A DNA stretch of 64,000 nucleotides from Chrysemys picta bellii. Its lineage: Eukaryota; Chordata; Testudines; Emydidae. The stretch is from positions 75,969,302 through 76,033,301 of the forward strand of contig NC_088799.1 in NCBI RefSeq assembly GCF_011386835.1, read 5' to 3'. This document shows positions 45,218 through 57,651 of this stretch, piece by piece (positions within the stretch are counted from its first letter, which is position 1; each line of letters starts with the position of its first letter). The position numbers and the translations under genes are program-made. The notes beneath the pieces are model-generated. The model ran no database searches. It was not told where the DNA came from and worked only from the letters and a program-made list of their open reading frames with translations.

Positions 45218-45318
45218 GGTTTCAGAGTAGCAGCCGTGTTAGTCTGTATCCGCAAAAAGAACAGGAGTACTTGTGGCACCTTAGAGACAAATTTGTTAGT
45301 CTCTAAGGTGCCACAAGT
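45218..45318. mobile_element. Snap-back Penelope-like 3' tail with 12-bp target-site duplication
   Basis: A minus-orientation tail (GTTTCAGAGTAGCAGCCGTG onward) turns back on itself. The 22-mer at 45267-45288 (GTACTTGTGGCACCTTAGAG plus AC) is followed after a 10-base loop by its exact inverse at 45299-45320. ACTTTAGAGCTA flanks the whole unit (45206-45217 and 45319-45330), so it inserted as one piece. Confidence 0.85.
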
Positions 45319-45330
45319 ACTTTAGAGCTA

Positions 45331-46139
45331 ATGTTCCAATCTAAATTATGTATTTCGGACACCTAAATTAAAATGTAAGTTTCATTCTGAGTAAACTTAA
45401 TTATTTCAGGTCAAACAATAAAGGACTCGTATGTATAGTAAATCTGAAATTTCTCTGTTTTGTAGAGCAGAATGAATTAATTTTAGAGAAGAGAGTCTAT
45501 GCTTATGTTGCATACTGAAGTTTATATTATAATTTAAAGATGTTCTTTTTTTAATAGCTATTGGGATACAATTTAGAAGATATAAGGTTTTTTCTATATC
45601 TGTCTGGTTTAAATAAGCATTTAAGACCACTAGGAGCATTACACTTAGGATATTATGGTGAATTATTTTCTTTTTGATATGTAGTATGCATTAGGGAAAC
45701 TCGTTAAGAAGACCACAAGGTTTAACATGCATAGGGTTTCAGTCTATTTATTTTACTTAGGAAATACATGATGGCTAAAGTGTCACATTTATCCCTTGCC
45801 AAAAAAATGATTAGTGACATGTTTAAAGGTGGATTTTAACTTGGGACTTTTATATTATAGAATACCCATTATTTAGTTCTGGTCTATATAATGGTAAAAT
45901 AAAGAGAACTACAAAATAGTAGTAGTAGTGTTACATATCCACATTCAAACAAGATACCAACCAGCTCTTGCATCATCCAGAATATCCCTGCCAAAGTACC
46001 TCATGCCATCACCATTCTAATTGATTAAAATACTGAATTTATTTAAATAAATAGAGAAAAGGCAAGTTACAAATATAAGACAAAGAACTCTATTTAGCCC
46101 TCAATATACGAATACACATACTTAGAACAAAATGTTTTT
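45331..46139. other. CNKSR2 intron, no recognised element
   Basis: Very AT-rich. No assignment. Confidence 0.55.
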
Positions 46140-46800
46140 GATCTCAAAATGTGATCGTTAATGGGGATTCTTCAACAAGTGTGTGTGTGTGGGGGGGGGT
46201 CCTCATAGGGCGCACAAGGATTGATGCTCAACCAAATGCTATTAAATTTTTTTAATCAATAATCTGGAGGAAATGTACAATTATGATGATAAAGTTTGCA
46301 GATGACATAAAGCCTGATTGTGTGATAAATAATGATTAACAAAGGCAACTGATAGAGTGCTCTAGACCCTTTGCAAGCTTGGAACAATCAAGTAGCATGC
46401 ATTAATACAGCCAAAGGCCAGGTCACTCATCTAAGAATAAAGAATATGGGGCATTTTTTACAGAATAGAGGACTGTATCCTGGAAAACAGTGACTCTAAA
46501 AAGAACTTAGGGCTCATTGTTAATCAACTGAACATGAGTTCCCACTTTGATATTGTGGCTAAGAGGGTTAACACAATTTTTGCATGTATAGAATAGGGGT
46601 ATATTAAGTAGGTGTACAAAAGTGATATTACCTGAGACTACAACTAGAATACTTGTCCAGTTTTGGTATCCACCCTTTTTTTAAATAAAAGCTGCAACTT
46701 GGAGAGACACAATGAGCTAAATGAATGATTCATGACATGGAACGCAAACGCCAGTTACTGAAGTAGCTCAATTTATTTAGCTTTTCTAGGGGCTTTACTA
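46140..46800 (+). pseudogene. CR1-type LINE reverse transcriptase fragment
   Basis: Broken frames give the RT landmarks: the GSV-like region at 46140-46220, where a (GT)n-G9 run has grown inside it; INNLEE-like sequence near 46255; KFADDIK near 46290 with the catalytic Asp pair; and LNMSSHFDIVAKRVNTIFA near 46525-46590. It aligns with 30000-30560 of the larger LINE, also truncated at both ends. Confidence 0.75.
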
Positions 46801-47574
46801 CAGGGTGGGGTAATGCTCACCATGGGAGTGAGATTTCTAAAGTATGCTAACGTGCTGCGTTAATTGTTCTGTGTAGACCATCCTGGTGTACACTAAAAGT
46901 TCCTTAGTGTGTTTTAACATCGTACTATTTCAAACAGCACTATGTTAAAATTAAATTATATTGTTTATTTTGAAATAAACATGAAAAGCACCTATCACGG
47001 GCTCTAAGCATCTTTAAGATATCTTACTACCATACACAAACAACAAAATTATACCAGATCCAGTCGGACCTAGTCTCACCACAAAGCCCAAAGGAAAATT
47101 AACTAACCAGAACATGGAAAAATACATAAATACCCTCCCTTCCCTAAGAATATGAGCTGTTATACCCTTGTCCCTCACCAACATTAGAGAAAATAGATAG
47201 GCTTTGCAGTACGACAACAGGTTTGATTAATTTGGTGTATTCATTTGTCTAGAGCAATGGCAGTCTGCTTTGTAAAGCTAAAGTGCCATTTTATCATCCA
47301 ACTGAGTCAGTGGAGAGCCACAAAATATTATCAACACTGTGTCCTAATAGTGTGTTATGATATAAGATTGTGTTTTTCTGATGCATCATCTTCACATATT
47401 AACGCAACATGGGATCTCAATATTAAGATATTCAGCTATGATTATTTTGTGGCTCTATGCAATACCATTTTTCACTATCTCCCTCCTCCTTGGTGCTAAT
47501 AGGGAATTAGTGAGATCAAGGAAGAGTGAGATGAGTTCTAAGTCAGACTTATGCACTCAGACTTTACTCTAGAG
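46801..47574. other. CNKSR2 intron, no recognised element
   Basis: AT-rich. No assignment before the hAT at 47575. Confidence 0.5.
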
Positions 47575-47979
47575 CAGAGGTCTTCAATCTGTGGGGCGTG
47601 CTCCCCTAGGGGGTGTGGAGAAACGTTCGGAGTGGCGCAGCTGGGCCCAGACCAACTCCCACAGGGGGCGGAGAGGGAGCACCACCCAGCTCCGCTCCTG
47701 GCTCTGGTCCCAGCTGCTGGCCTTGCGCCCAGGGATCTACTCCTGGCCGCGGCTGCCAGCCCTGTGCCTGAGGTCCTGGCTGATGGCCCCATGCCCAGGG
47801 CTCCATGCCCGGCTGCAGCTGCAGGCCTCGGTTCCCAGCCAAGGGTCTGCTTCCCAACTGTGGCCCCAGCCTGGGCTCCCTTACCCCATCCATGTCTCCC
47901 CCTCCCGGAGCCCTGTCCCTGCTCCCAGTTCCATGGGAGGTGTGGGGTAGGCGTGAGGTTAAAAGTTTGGGGACCACTG
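47575..47979. mobile_element. Non-autonomous hAT, GC-rich, perfect 8-bp duplication
   Basis: Left end CAGAGGTCTTCAATCTGTGG and right end (inverted) CAGTGGTCCCCAAACTTTTA. CTCTAGAG, itself a palindrome, flanks both sides (47567-47574 and 47980-47987). The interior has tandem-like 'ctgg-ccc-cagg' words that create long open frames on both strands; these are not genes. Confidence 0.88.
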
Positions 47980-47987
47980 CTCTAGAG

Positions 47988-49472
47988 CTTCAGTATTCTT
48001 GCTGCACTTGTCTGTCAGGAGGATACCAATTATTTTCAGAGGAAACACAGCCATTGAATTGCAAACATATGATTGCCATGGAAACAAGGCACAACATTGC
48101 AATCCACATATTTTCTAAGCTTAAATAATTACTGTTGATCTCCACATTCTATTAATCACTTCCAGAATGACTGTAGAACTTTCCTTGTATATAAACAAAC
48201 TTAATTTTCTGTAAGTTTTATTACTTTTTCCATGACATCCTAGGTTATGTCAACCAGGTACTAACAAATGTTATCAGTGTGTCTGAAAAGCTGTTGTATC
48301 ACCCAGTCAGATGACTTCCTTGTGTGGTTTTAGCAGCACAATTCTTTAAATCTGTTCTTGCTTATTGAATAGATTTGAATTTTAAGGAGAGAAACTCAAT
48401 AGTGCATATTTATTAAATAAATCTCAAAGGTTAAGATTACATGAGGCCCTTTCTAAAATCTGTAGATTTACATCAGAAAGATACCTTTTTCTGCCGATTT
48501 TATTTAGTTTAGATTAGACACTTTTGAACTGCTAGGCTCCAAGTGACAATCTCTTGCTGTCCATTTGCCAGTATAGCCCACTCATCTTCTAACTATATAC
48601 CATTTTCTGCAGCTGCTTTGCCCTGTCCAATCAGGTATAGACAAGGCAAAATCTGCATCCTCCTTTGCTATCTGTGCTCTCTGCCTGCTCTTGGGATGCT
48701 GCATTAGTAATCATGATGCTTTCACTTTCTACGAACATTCTTGGAAATTTAGTCTTGCTCACAGTAATACTTCAAATTGCAAATGAAAGGGTCATGGATA
48801 CCAATGAAGTGAATTGGCAGGTTTTATTCACAACAATTTTTATAAATATATACTTCTATTGTATTTGTCTAGCTCTTGTCTATACAGCCACTTTTAGCTT
48901 ATCTTTGACAACATTTAGCAGGGAACATGGAATACTGTGTGTTAAATTCTAGACACCTTATTATCAGAAATATATTGACTAATTTCAGGGAGTTCAGAGA
49001 ACAACAAAATGATTAGGGGTCTGGTGGCTGTCTGATTTATGATGAAAAACTTCAAGTCTAATATGTATCAGTTAGGTAAGCAACAAGAAAGCATACAGCA
49101 AGGAATCATATGCTGGAAATCAGAGAAAAAGGGGAATAGAATATGTTGGGGGAGGAAAAGGGGATGATGAAGTGAGGATCAGCTGGAGATACTGCAATAA
49201 TTTGTTTTGACTTTTTGGAGAGAAAACCCATCAATATCCTTGAAAACAATTAAAATACAAACATTCTTTCCTAACATTACTAGTAAATAATTACTGTAGT
49301 TGCAACTGAGATGTTGCACACACACCTCCTCCCTCCACTCCCACCAGCCCCCAAAATGCACACAAATTCTCCTGATGAGGTGACACATTTCTAACAATTT
49401 TTGTAATATTTTACTCTTTCTTCAGCAATGTGGAAGTGATTTAGGTATGGTATACAATAAACCTGTTCTTAC
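47988..49472. other. CNKSR2 intron downstream of exon 49473-49560
   Basis: AT-rich intron. A hydrophobic frame at 48665-48952 has no start context or homology that I recognise. The donor of the exon lies at 49471-49472. Confidence 0.6.
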
Positions 49473-49560
49473 CTGTTGCACGATGGTTGTTAATTCCAGG
49501 CACAGTTGAACAATATTGTTTTTCAGCAGTGAGTATTCTGTCACACTGACAAATGGAGAC
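49473..49560 (-). CDS. CNKSR2: CNKSR2 coding exon (CRIC region), 1 base plus 29 codons
   Basis: This is the next CNKSR2 exon downstream of 50993-51195, across a 1,432 bp intron. The acceptor reads CTCTCTGGCAG, and the first base G completes the Arg codon left open by the previous exon. The frame then reads SPF, VTEYS, and IVQLCLELTTIVQQ before the donor GTAAGA. The last part matches the CNKSR2 CRIC segment I remember (IQLCLELTTIVQQ), while the middle is a little diverged. Length is 88 bp and it ends in phase 0. The open frame continues past the acceptor into intron; that part is not coding. A tRNA-derived SINE lies 69 bp upstream of the acceptor (49630-49792). Confidence 0.96.
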
Positions 49561-49629
49561 CTGCCAGAGAGGGACAACAAGTTTGTAGGAGACTTCAGCA
49601 ATCTGTGTTACTGAGCTGTACCCTCCTGT

Positions 49630-49792
49630 AATCATAGCATATCAGGGTTGGAAGAGACCTCACAAGGTCATCTAGTCCAACCCCCTGCTCAAAGCAGGAC
49701 CTAATCCCCAATTATTATTTTTTGGCTCCCTCAAGGATTGAACTCACAACCCAAGGTTTAGGAAGCTAATGCTCAAACCACTGAGCTATCCC
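49630..49792 (-). mobile_element. Tortoise-type tRNA-derived SINE with CR1 tail
   Basis: On the minus strand it starts GGGATAGCTCAGTGGTTTGA (A box), GTGAGTTCAATCCTTGAGGG (B box), has a short AT-rich junction, then CTAGATGACCTTGTGAGGTC and a CR1-type end TATGCTATGATT. It has the same head as 6249-6435 but a different CR1-like tail. It sits 69 bp upstream of a CNKSR2 acceptor. Confidence 0.85.
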
Positions 49793-51436
<1,644 letters not shown>

Positions 51437-51510
51437 CATTAATCCCATTTTACAGAGGTGGAAATAGAGGATCAAAGATGTTAAATGATTTACTCAGGAT
51501 CACATAAGGT
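51437..51510 (+). repeat. MIR-like SINE core
   Basis: ATCCCATTTTACAGAGGTGG, then GATTTACTCAGGATCACATA, follow the MIR pattern 'CCCATTTTACAGATG...AAGTGACTTGCCCAAGGTCACA'. Confidence 0.6.
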
Positions 51511-51511
51511 A

Positions 51512-52235
51512 GAATCATAGAACTGGAAGGGACCTCGAGAGGTCATCTAGTCCAGTACACTGCACTCACAGCAGGACTAAGTATTATCTAGACCATTCCT
51601 GACAGGAGTTTGTCCAACGTGCTCTTAAAAATCTCCAATGATGGAGATTCCACAACCTCCTAGGCAATTTATTCCAGTGGTTAACTACCCTCACAGTTAG
51701 GAAGTTTTTCCTAATGTCCAACCTAAACCTCCTTTCCTGCAATTTAAGCCCATTGCTTCTTGTCCGATCCTTAGAGGTTAAGAAGAATAATTTTTCTCCC
51801 TCCTCCTTATAACATCCTTTTATGTACTTGAAAACTATTATCATGTCCCCCCTCAGTCTTCTCTTTTCCAGACTAAACAAACCCAATTTTTTTGCATCTT
51901 CCCTCATAGGTCATGTTTTCTAGACCTTTAATCATTTTTGTTGCTTTTTTCTGGACTCTCTCCAATTTGTCCATATCTTTCCTGAAATGTGGCACCCAGA
52001 ACTGGACACAACACTCCAGTTGAGGCCTAATCAGCATGGAGTAGAGCCCAAGAACTACTTTTTGTGTCTTGAATGCAACACTCCTGCTAATACATCCCAG
52101 AATGATGTTAGCTTTTTTTGCAACAGCTGTTGCACTGTTCACTCATATTAAGCTTGTGGTCCACTATGACCCCCAGATCCCTTTCCACAATACTCCTTCC
52201 TAGGCAGTCATTTCCCATTTTGTATGTGACACTAC
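51512..52235 (-). mobile_element. CR1-family LINE 3' part
   Basis: The minus-strand frames 52142-51873 and 51907-51584 give [52 protein letters not shown] and [12 protein letters not shown]. The 3' end reads GGTCCCTTCCAGTTCTATGA TT. It is close in sequence to the copy at 1-678 and extends about 90 bp further 5'. It is in the sense orientation of CNKSR2. Confidence 0.93.
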
Positions 52236-52987
52236 AGCTGGTTAAACTGCTCATTGTAAATAATCTGATGAATTTAGCTCTTTTTTGTTGTAATTCATTC
52301 AGACTTTTATTCTTACAAGTTAATTTGTTATTCAGGACTGTTTAAAATATTTTTGTGAACAAATTTCAGAACATTGATTGATTATCCACTGTTAACTTCA
52401 ACTATTCATCATTTATAGTGTATGATTGGTCCTCTATGTCATGTGGCATTATCATCCACTCAGAGAGCAGAAACAAACTTTTAAACCATGAACACAGATA
52501 CTAATGAATAGTTAACAACGTATAGCTTGTTTGCATGAGAATAGAGACATATATACAAAGAACAGCTATTTCCCAAACATTAGTGAGAAGAGAAACCTAT
52601 CTGTGTGACTATTCATAGCTAGGGACCAAATAGCCACGTGGAATCTGAACAAATGTTTGTGAACACTGTTTTGTAAGATTCAACTACTTGATGTCCAGGC
52701 CTGTGTCTTAACTGCAAGACCATCCTTCCTCAGAAAGTTTGACTGTTAGAAGAGGGATTTGAACTGCAGGGGTGGACTGCAATCTAAATGGAGAGGAAAT
52801 ACTTTATCTTAGTAGTCAGCTTTCTGCAATGTGCTCTGATTTAAAAAAAAGAAAAACAGAAATGGGTGGGGGACAGAATGCATTCTTTTCACCCAGACCT
52901 ACCCTGAAATAATGTCAAAATATACAACAGGACATGGATAAAAATTAAAGACTAACTAGCAAAATAGACAAATAAAAAAACCCACTG
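52236..52987. other. CNKSR2 intron, no recognised element
   Basis: AT-rich. No assignment. Confidence 0.5.
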
Positions 52988-53275
52988 TTTGCAATGGTGA
53001 TGTAGCTCTGCTGGTCCCACAATATGAGACACAAGGTAGGGGAAGTAATGTATTGGACCATCTTCTGTTGGTGGAAGGTACATGCTTTTGAGCTACACAG
53101 AGCTCTACTTCAGGTCTGGGAAAAGAAATCAGAGCGTCTGAGCTAACTACAAGTTGAGACAGATTGTTATGCATAAGGGGTAATGCATGTTGTAGGCAGT
53201 CACCTGAGTTGAAGTGGGCAGCTGAGGGTTAGATTTCTATGCATAATGGGCTTGAAGTGGGTAGCAGAAGATGTA
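52988..53275 (-). mobile_element. Second Penelope-like 3' tail family
   Basis: GCTCTGCTGGTCCCACAATA, TATTGGACCATCTTCTGTTG, then TTTTGAGCTACACAGAGCTC TACTTCAGGTCTGGGAAA. The AGCT hairpin next to CTTCAGG parallels the GTGGGCTACAGCCCAC-CTTCTTCGG end of the other family. 'AAGCTTTCG' survives here as ATGCTTTTG. The Penelope assignment is inference. Confidence 0.6.
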
Positions 53276-53286
53276 CATAAAATATG

Positions 53287-53532
53287 GGGTATATCTATGC
53301 TGTAATAAAAGACCCGCAAGCACTGAGTTTCAGAGCCCAGGTCAACTGACTCAGCTACACTCACAGGGCTAAAAATAGGCCTATAAATATTCAGGCTCCT
53401 GTGCTCCAACCCACGCCCAAATATCTATATGTGAGCCCCACAGCCCAAGCCCCACAAGCCCGAGTCAATCGACCTGGGCTCTGAGACTCTCTGCTGTGGT
53501 TTTTTTTTTTTAATTGCAGCTTAGGCTTACCC
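53287..53532. mobile_element. MITE, 'gggtatgtctacactgc' family
   Basis: Ends GGGTATATCTATGCTG and, inverted, GGGTAAGCCTAAGCTGC. ATG flanks both ends (53284-53286 and 53533-53535). The interior has CAGCCCAAGCCCCACAAGCC and paired 'ggtcaactgactc / gagtcaatcgacc' words. Confidence 0.7.
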
Positions 53533-53535
53533 ATG

Positions 53536-54937
53536 GTGTTTGACATGGCAAACAGTTTCCTTCATTCCCCCTAAATGAGCATTATACAGGAAATGTTTGA
53601 CAGTTTTACTTACCTAATACATTTGAGTGCTGAAATCCTTGTTAAAAAGCAGGCTGTTTTATATTAACTTGTCATCGGCTTAACATTTATAGCTACTCAT
53701 TTATTCTTTGAAATATGTATATGTGTTCCTCCCCTTTTCTCTCCCTTTCTCTTGTACTGGGACAATAAGCAAGTGGCCCCACTAAAATGCCTATACAACA
53801 GTTAGTAAGGAAGAGTCATGTGGTTCTCCCTTTCAAGAGGAGCTTGATTTTGTCTATTCAGTAACCCATATTAAGGAGCATAAGCCAGTTCCTCCTGTTT
53901 GTATTTCAGAGTCCATATCTCCCTGTTCTTGCACTAACAGGCCAACCACTGTGCCTGCCCATAACTCACTCCTATGTAGAAAGTCTGGGAGATTGCCAAC
54001 TTTCTCTCAAGAAAAGCCACTATTGCCATCAGGTAAGAAAAGGAAACAATCTTTGGCTGTTGCAATTGAGATAGGAATGTATCGGCCTTTCTAAGTCCCA
54101 AGTGCTTTTCTAAATTCCCAAGTGCTGAGAAATGTAGGCTTGATACTGGCAGCACATTCACCATGGCACAAATTTTACATTCTCATTTATTACAAAAACA
54201 GATGCAGAACTTCCTGTGGAGACAACTGAAGATAAGCACTGGTGACCAGAAAGGGTGAAAACTTGGTTAAGAACCTTGTTTTTCATCTGCATGCATAAGC
54301 TATTAGAATATAGTGTGCATGGACCATCATTAAGCTATATATTTGAATGGTAAAAATACAAACAAACCTACCATCAATGGGTCTAACTTGAGAGAAAAAA
54401 ATCGTGCATTTTCTACTATTCTTTTCTTATCCCCCAAATGGTGTATGAGAAAGGTGAAAGCATATACAATTATGTTTCTTCTCTTGACATTTGAGTATAG
54501 AGCAGGATAATTTATAATGAAAGGACACAAGCAAACTGAAAATATCACATCCATCCACAAGACAGAAAATCAGAGAGCTGTATGAGTGCAAGGACTTTGA
54601 TCTAAAAAAGAAAGCTATAATGAAAACAGCTGGTTTAAAATTTTGGCTTGCAAGACCCACTGCACAAAATGCAGGGTACAAAGTCAAAGACTGGTGCTCT
54701 TACTGAGGATTTTAAATTTGAAGAGAGCAATAGCTTTGATTAATAGATATACTGTGGAAAGAATAGCTTTCTATTGCAGAAAGTAGAGAAGAAATCCAAA
54801 CTCCAGAATAGGATTTTGCCATAATGGGTGGGAATGTGTAAGGAGGTGATATGGTTGGTAATATTAATATTTAAACATAACTCTTTATATGCAAACACCA
54901 TATGAACAGTAACAGTAATCTGCTCCAATATCCCTGA
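53536..54937. other. CNKSR2 intron, no recognised element
   Basis: AT-rich. No assignment. Confidence 0.5.
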
Positions 54938-55085
54938 GAGTTAGGAAAATCAATATTATCATCCCTATTTAAGAAATGGGGGAAAGAAATACAGAAATGA
55001 CCATGAGCAATTCACACAGTGACTCGGGTAGAGTGAGGATTAGAGCTCAGAAATTCCTGGCTTCAAGTCCCACTGGCAGCTTAAA
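54938..55085 (+). repeat. MIR-like SINE fragment
   Basis: Follows the MIR order: 'TATTATCATCCCTATTTAAG', 'GAGCAATTCACACAGTGACT', 'AGAGCTCAGAAATTCCTGGC', 'TTCAAGTCCC'. Confidence 0.6.
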
Positions 55086-55222
55086 GAGAAGCAATGGCAG
55101 GATTAGAAAGGATAGTTTCATGAGGTGGAGATTACATTAAATGCAATCAATGACTAAGGGGTTTAATCACAGAAGGGCTATACTAATGATAAGGCAAAGA
55201 GTCTAACTATGTTTGTATTGTC

Positions 55223-55560
55223 TAGAGCTCATCAAAACTCAATATTTCTGTTTTATGGGGAAAGTTGACATTTTGAATTTTTTTTTGTCTCAGGAAAAAA
55301 AGTCTACATTTTCTGTGAAACAGAATGTCTGGAAAATTTTGTTTTGGGAAAGATGATGTTTTGGAATTTTAAAAATTCATAGTGAATTTTTAAATTTCAT
55401 TTTGAATGTTATTTTATGGGATTTTCAAGCTTATATTTTTATGTTATTTCACGACATCAGTAGTAATACGGCATATTGCACAACTGCTACTGCCATATCA
55501 TAGCATAATAGGTCTGTTGTTTTTATTTCTTTTTTTAAATCATTAAAGGCAGCTTCTATT
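55223..55560. mobile_element. MITE, 'tagagctggtc' family, partly duplicated
   Basis: Starts TAGAGCTCATCAAAACTCAA. TTTCTGTTTTATGGGGAAAG and TTGACATTTTGAAT recur nearly unchanged at 56310-56345. The presumed end (AAATTTCCTAATAGGTCTAG, near 55680-55700) lies inside the structure at 55571-55813. Confidence 0.5.
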
Positions 55561-55570
55561 TAGTACTGGT

Positions 55571-55813
55571 GGAAACACCTTTGTCTTTTCCAGGTCAAGC
55601 ATCTCCTGTTTGTATTTTAATAAAACAGTGTAATGCAGAAAGTGGGTGAAACGCATCAAAGTGTTTCATTTTTCAGTGAAAAATTTCCTAATAGGTCTAG
55701 TATTGATGCACTACTGACTTAGAATTATATTAATCACAGAGAGGGTTTATATTATATGCTTGCTTGACCTGGAAAAGACAAAGGTGTTTCCATATATATA
55801 TTGCACTTTGGTT
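55571..55813. repeat. Perfect 31-bp inverted repeat unit flanked by a 12-bp direct repeat
   Basis: 55571-55601 (GGAAACACCTTTGTCTTTTC then CAGGTCAAGCA) is matched exactly in inverse at 55761-55791. TTTAGTACTGGT stands directly before (55559-55570) and after (55814-55825) the unit. No known element type explains it fully; an insertion with target duplication is the simplest reading. Confidence 0.8.
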
Positions 55814-55825
55814 TTTAGTACTGGT

Positions 55826-57612
55826 TGGTTTTATTCTCCATGAACAGTTTGTTATTTTTAAACACATCAGTGAGGTTTTTAGTTCAAGTCCCATGTACAA
55901 TTAATTTTGAGATGTCTGTTTCAAAGTTTGTTCATGCTTTCAAGTGGTTAGTGTCATTGGACGCAGCTATGGATAGTGAAGTGACAGGATTGAGTGACTC
56001 CAGGGCTTTTGCAGTTGATAGGTTTTTCAAAGTAAAGAAATAACAGGTAACTGTTGTAAGATGTGTGACAACAGCACAGAATATGGGTGGACAACAGGTT
56101 ATTTGTACAACTTGAGAGAAATTATAGCCTTTATTAGTGGGTTATTTGCTTTTAAAGATGAATGACAGAGCACTTTTATGAAACAAATCTTGAATACCTA
56201 ACCTTTCAATACCATTAACAACAAATATGGGTAAATGTAAAAATGACAGACATATTTCTAAAAGAACATATTTGAAAAGCAAAAAAATCGTCTTTTATTT
56301 CTCTGCCAAATATTTCTGTTTCATGGGGAAAGTTGACATTTTGAATGTCCCAAAGTGGAGGGTTGTGTAACTAGTTATCTTGCTAAAACATGGCTGAAAA
56401 AAGCACAGTGGAAGAGTGCACATTCTCTGGTTCTTTATTGTATATTTATTCTAAGATAAAAGTTGGCTTGCGAGGTACTATCCTGGGATTATTTTCTTTA
56501 AATGCATTCTTCTAAAATTCATTCAATTGCTCTATTTGTAGAAAGAGTAAATTGATCATGGGATAAAAATAACTCTTGTTATTGTGCTTGCATACTTAAG
56601 ACAGTGGAATGAGGCAAAAGGTCTAATTTTTAATGTATTTTTCATAATCTTCATTGCACATCCTGTACTGTATGTGAAATCATTGTTAGAAATTTGGCAG
56701 AGTTTAATATTGTGCTATAGAAGTGTAGCAAAGAGGTTGCTGAGAAACATCCTCTCTCAAAATAGGTGTTGATTGGGAATTCCCAAGCTAGTGCAATTTT
56801 TTCTATCTATATGTCTATATAGATATATAGTCTTTTAGAGAGCATCCTTTAAGATCAAACATAGTCAGTACAAGTGGAAAAGAAAAAACTGTTAAGTACA
56901 TATCAGTATGCTTGGATATTGTGACATGGAAGAAGAAAACAATGCAAGAAATACCTGTGCTACAAGAGAAGGTTAGTTTAGTTTTATAGCAAGAAGAAAT
57001 ACATTGCATTACTGGGTATTGACCTATGAACAATGAAGTTACTTCCACAACAGTATATTGAACGAGGTAAAATATATTACACAACTGGCATATAATAAAT
57101 ATGAGATTTGTGTTTGATATAGGACACAATTTTTAATTAAGTATTTTGTATCATGTAATTCCAAATAAATGAATTCATCCTAACAGACTTATTTTTAATC
57201 AAAATACAGTAGTTAGTGTTTCCTGATGCTGTCATGCAAGTAACAGAGTGAAAAGCAAAGTTTGCATAATCAGCACTTGGATGCATATTTGGCTTCTGCT
57301 ATATGTGATATTTTGAGCATGTTATGGTTTTCACTGAGCTGTGAGAAATAAAAGGGCAGCGTAATGGAGCTGATTGATGAGGCTAAGGGAAACAACATAT
57401 CCCTGACTGAAGATCAAACATCTTCATCCATAATCATATAAAGTTCATGATATTTAAAGTAGGAATTTAAATATTAAGCTAGCCAAACTTTTAGAATGTA
57501 TTACATTTCATGTATGTATTTAAAGAATCATCACAATGTTATTTAACTTATACAGTGAGACGCTTCAAAGCAATTCTGAATCATAATTTTAAATATTTAA
57601 CTGTTCATCAGA
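55826..57612. other. CNKSR2 intron, mostly unassigned
   Basis: Contains the 36-bp MITE-like duplicate near 56310-56345. No coding exon seen. Confidence 0.5.
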
Positions 57613-57650
<38 letters not shown>

Positions 57651-57651
57651 T
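57613..57651. repeat. Compound microsatellite (CT)n(CA)n
   Basis: About 12 CT units pass directly into about 8 CA units. Confidence 0.95.

Noticed and set aside
47538..47985. Four overlapping frames of 84-144 codons
   Set aside because: Interior of the hAT at 47575-47979, low complexity.
48665..48952. 95-codon hydrophobic frame that looks like membrane segments
   Set aside because: AT-rich intron easily gives Leu/Ile/Phe-rich frames. No homology recognised, no splice context, and antisense to CNKSR2.
57372..57400. Possible missing CNKSR2 exon upstream of 51196
   Set aside because: I looked for minus-strand coding of the SAM-domain end (GHQELILEAVDLL) between 51200 and 64000 and found no match, so that exon is probably outside the window.
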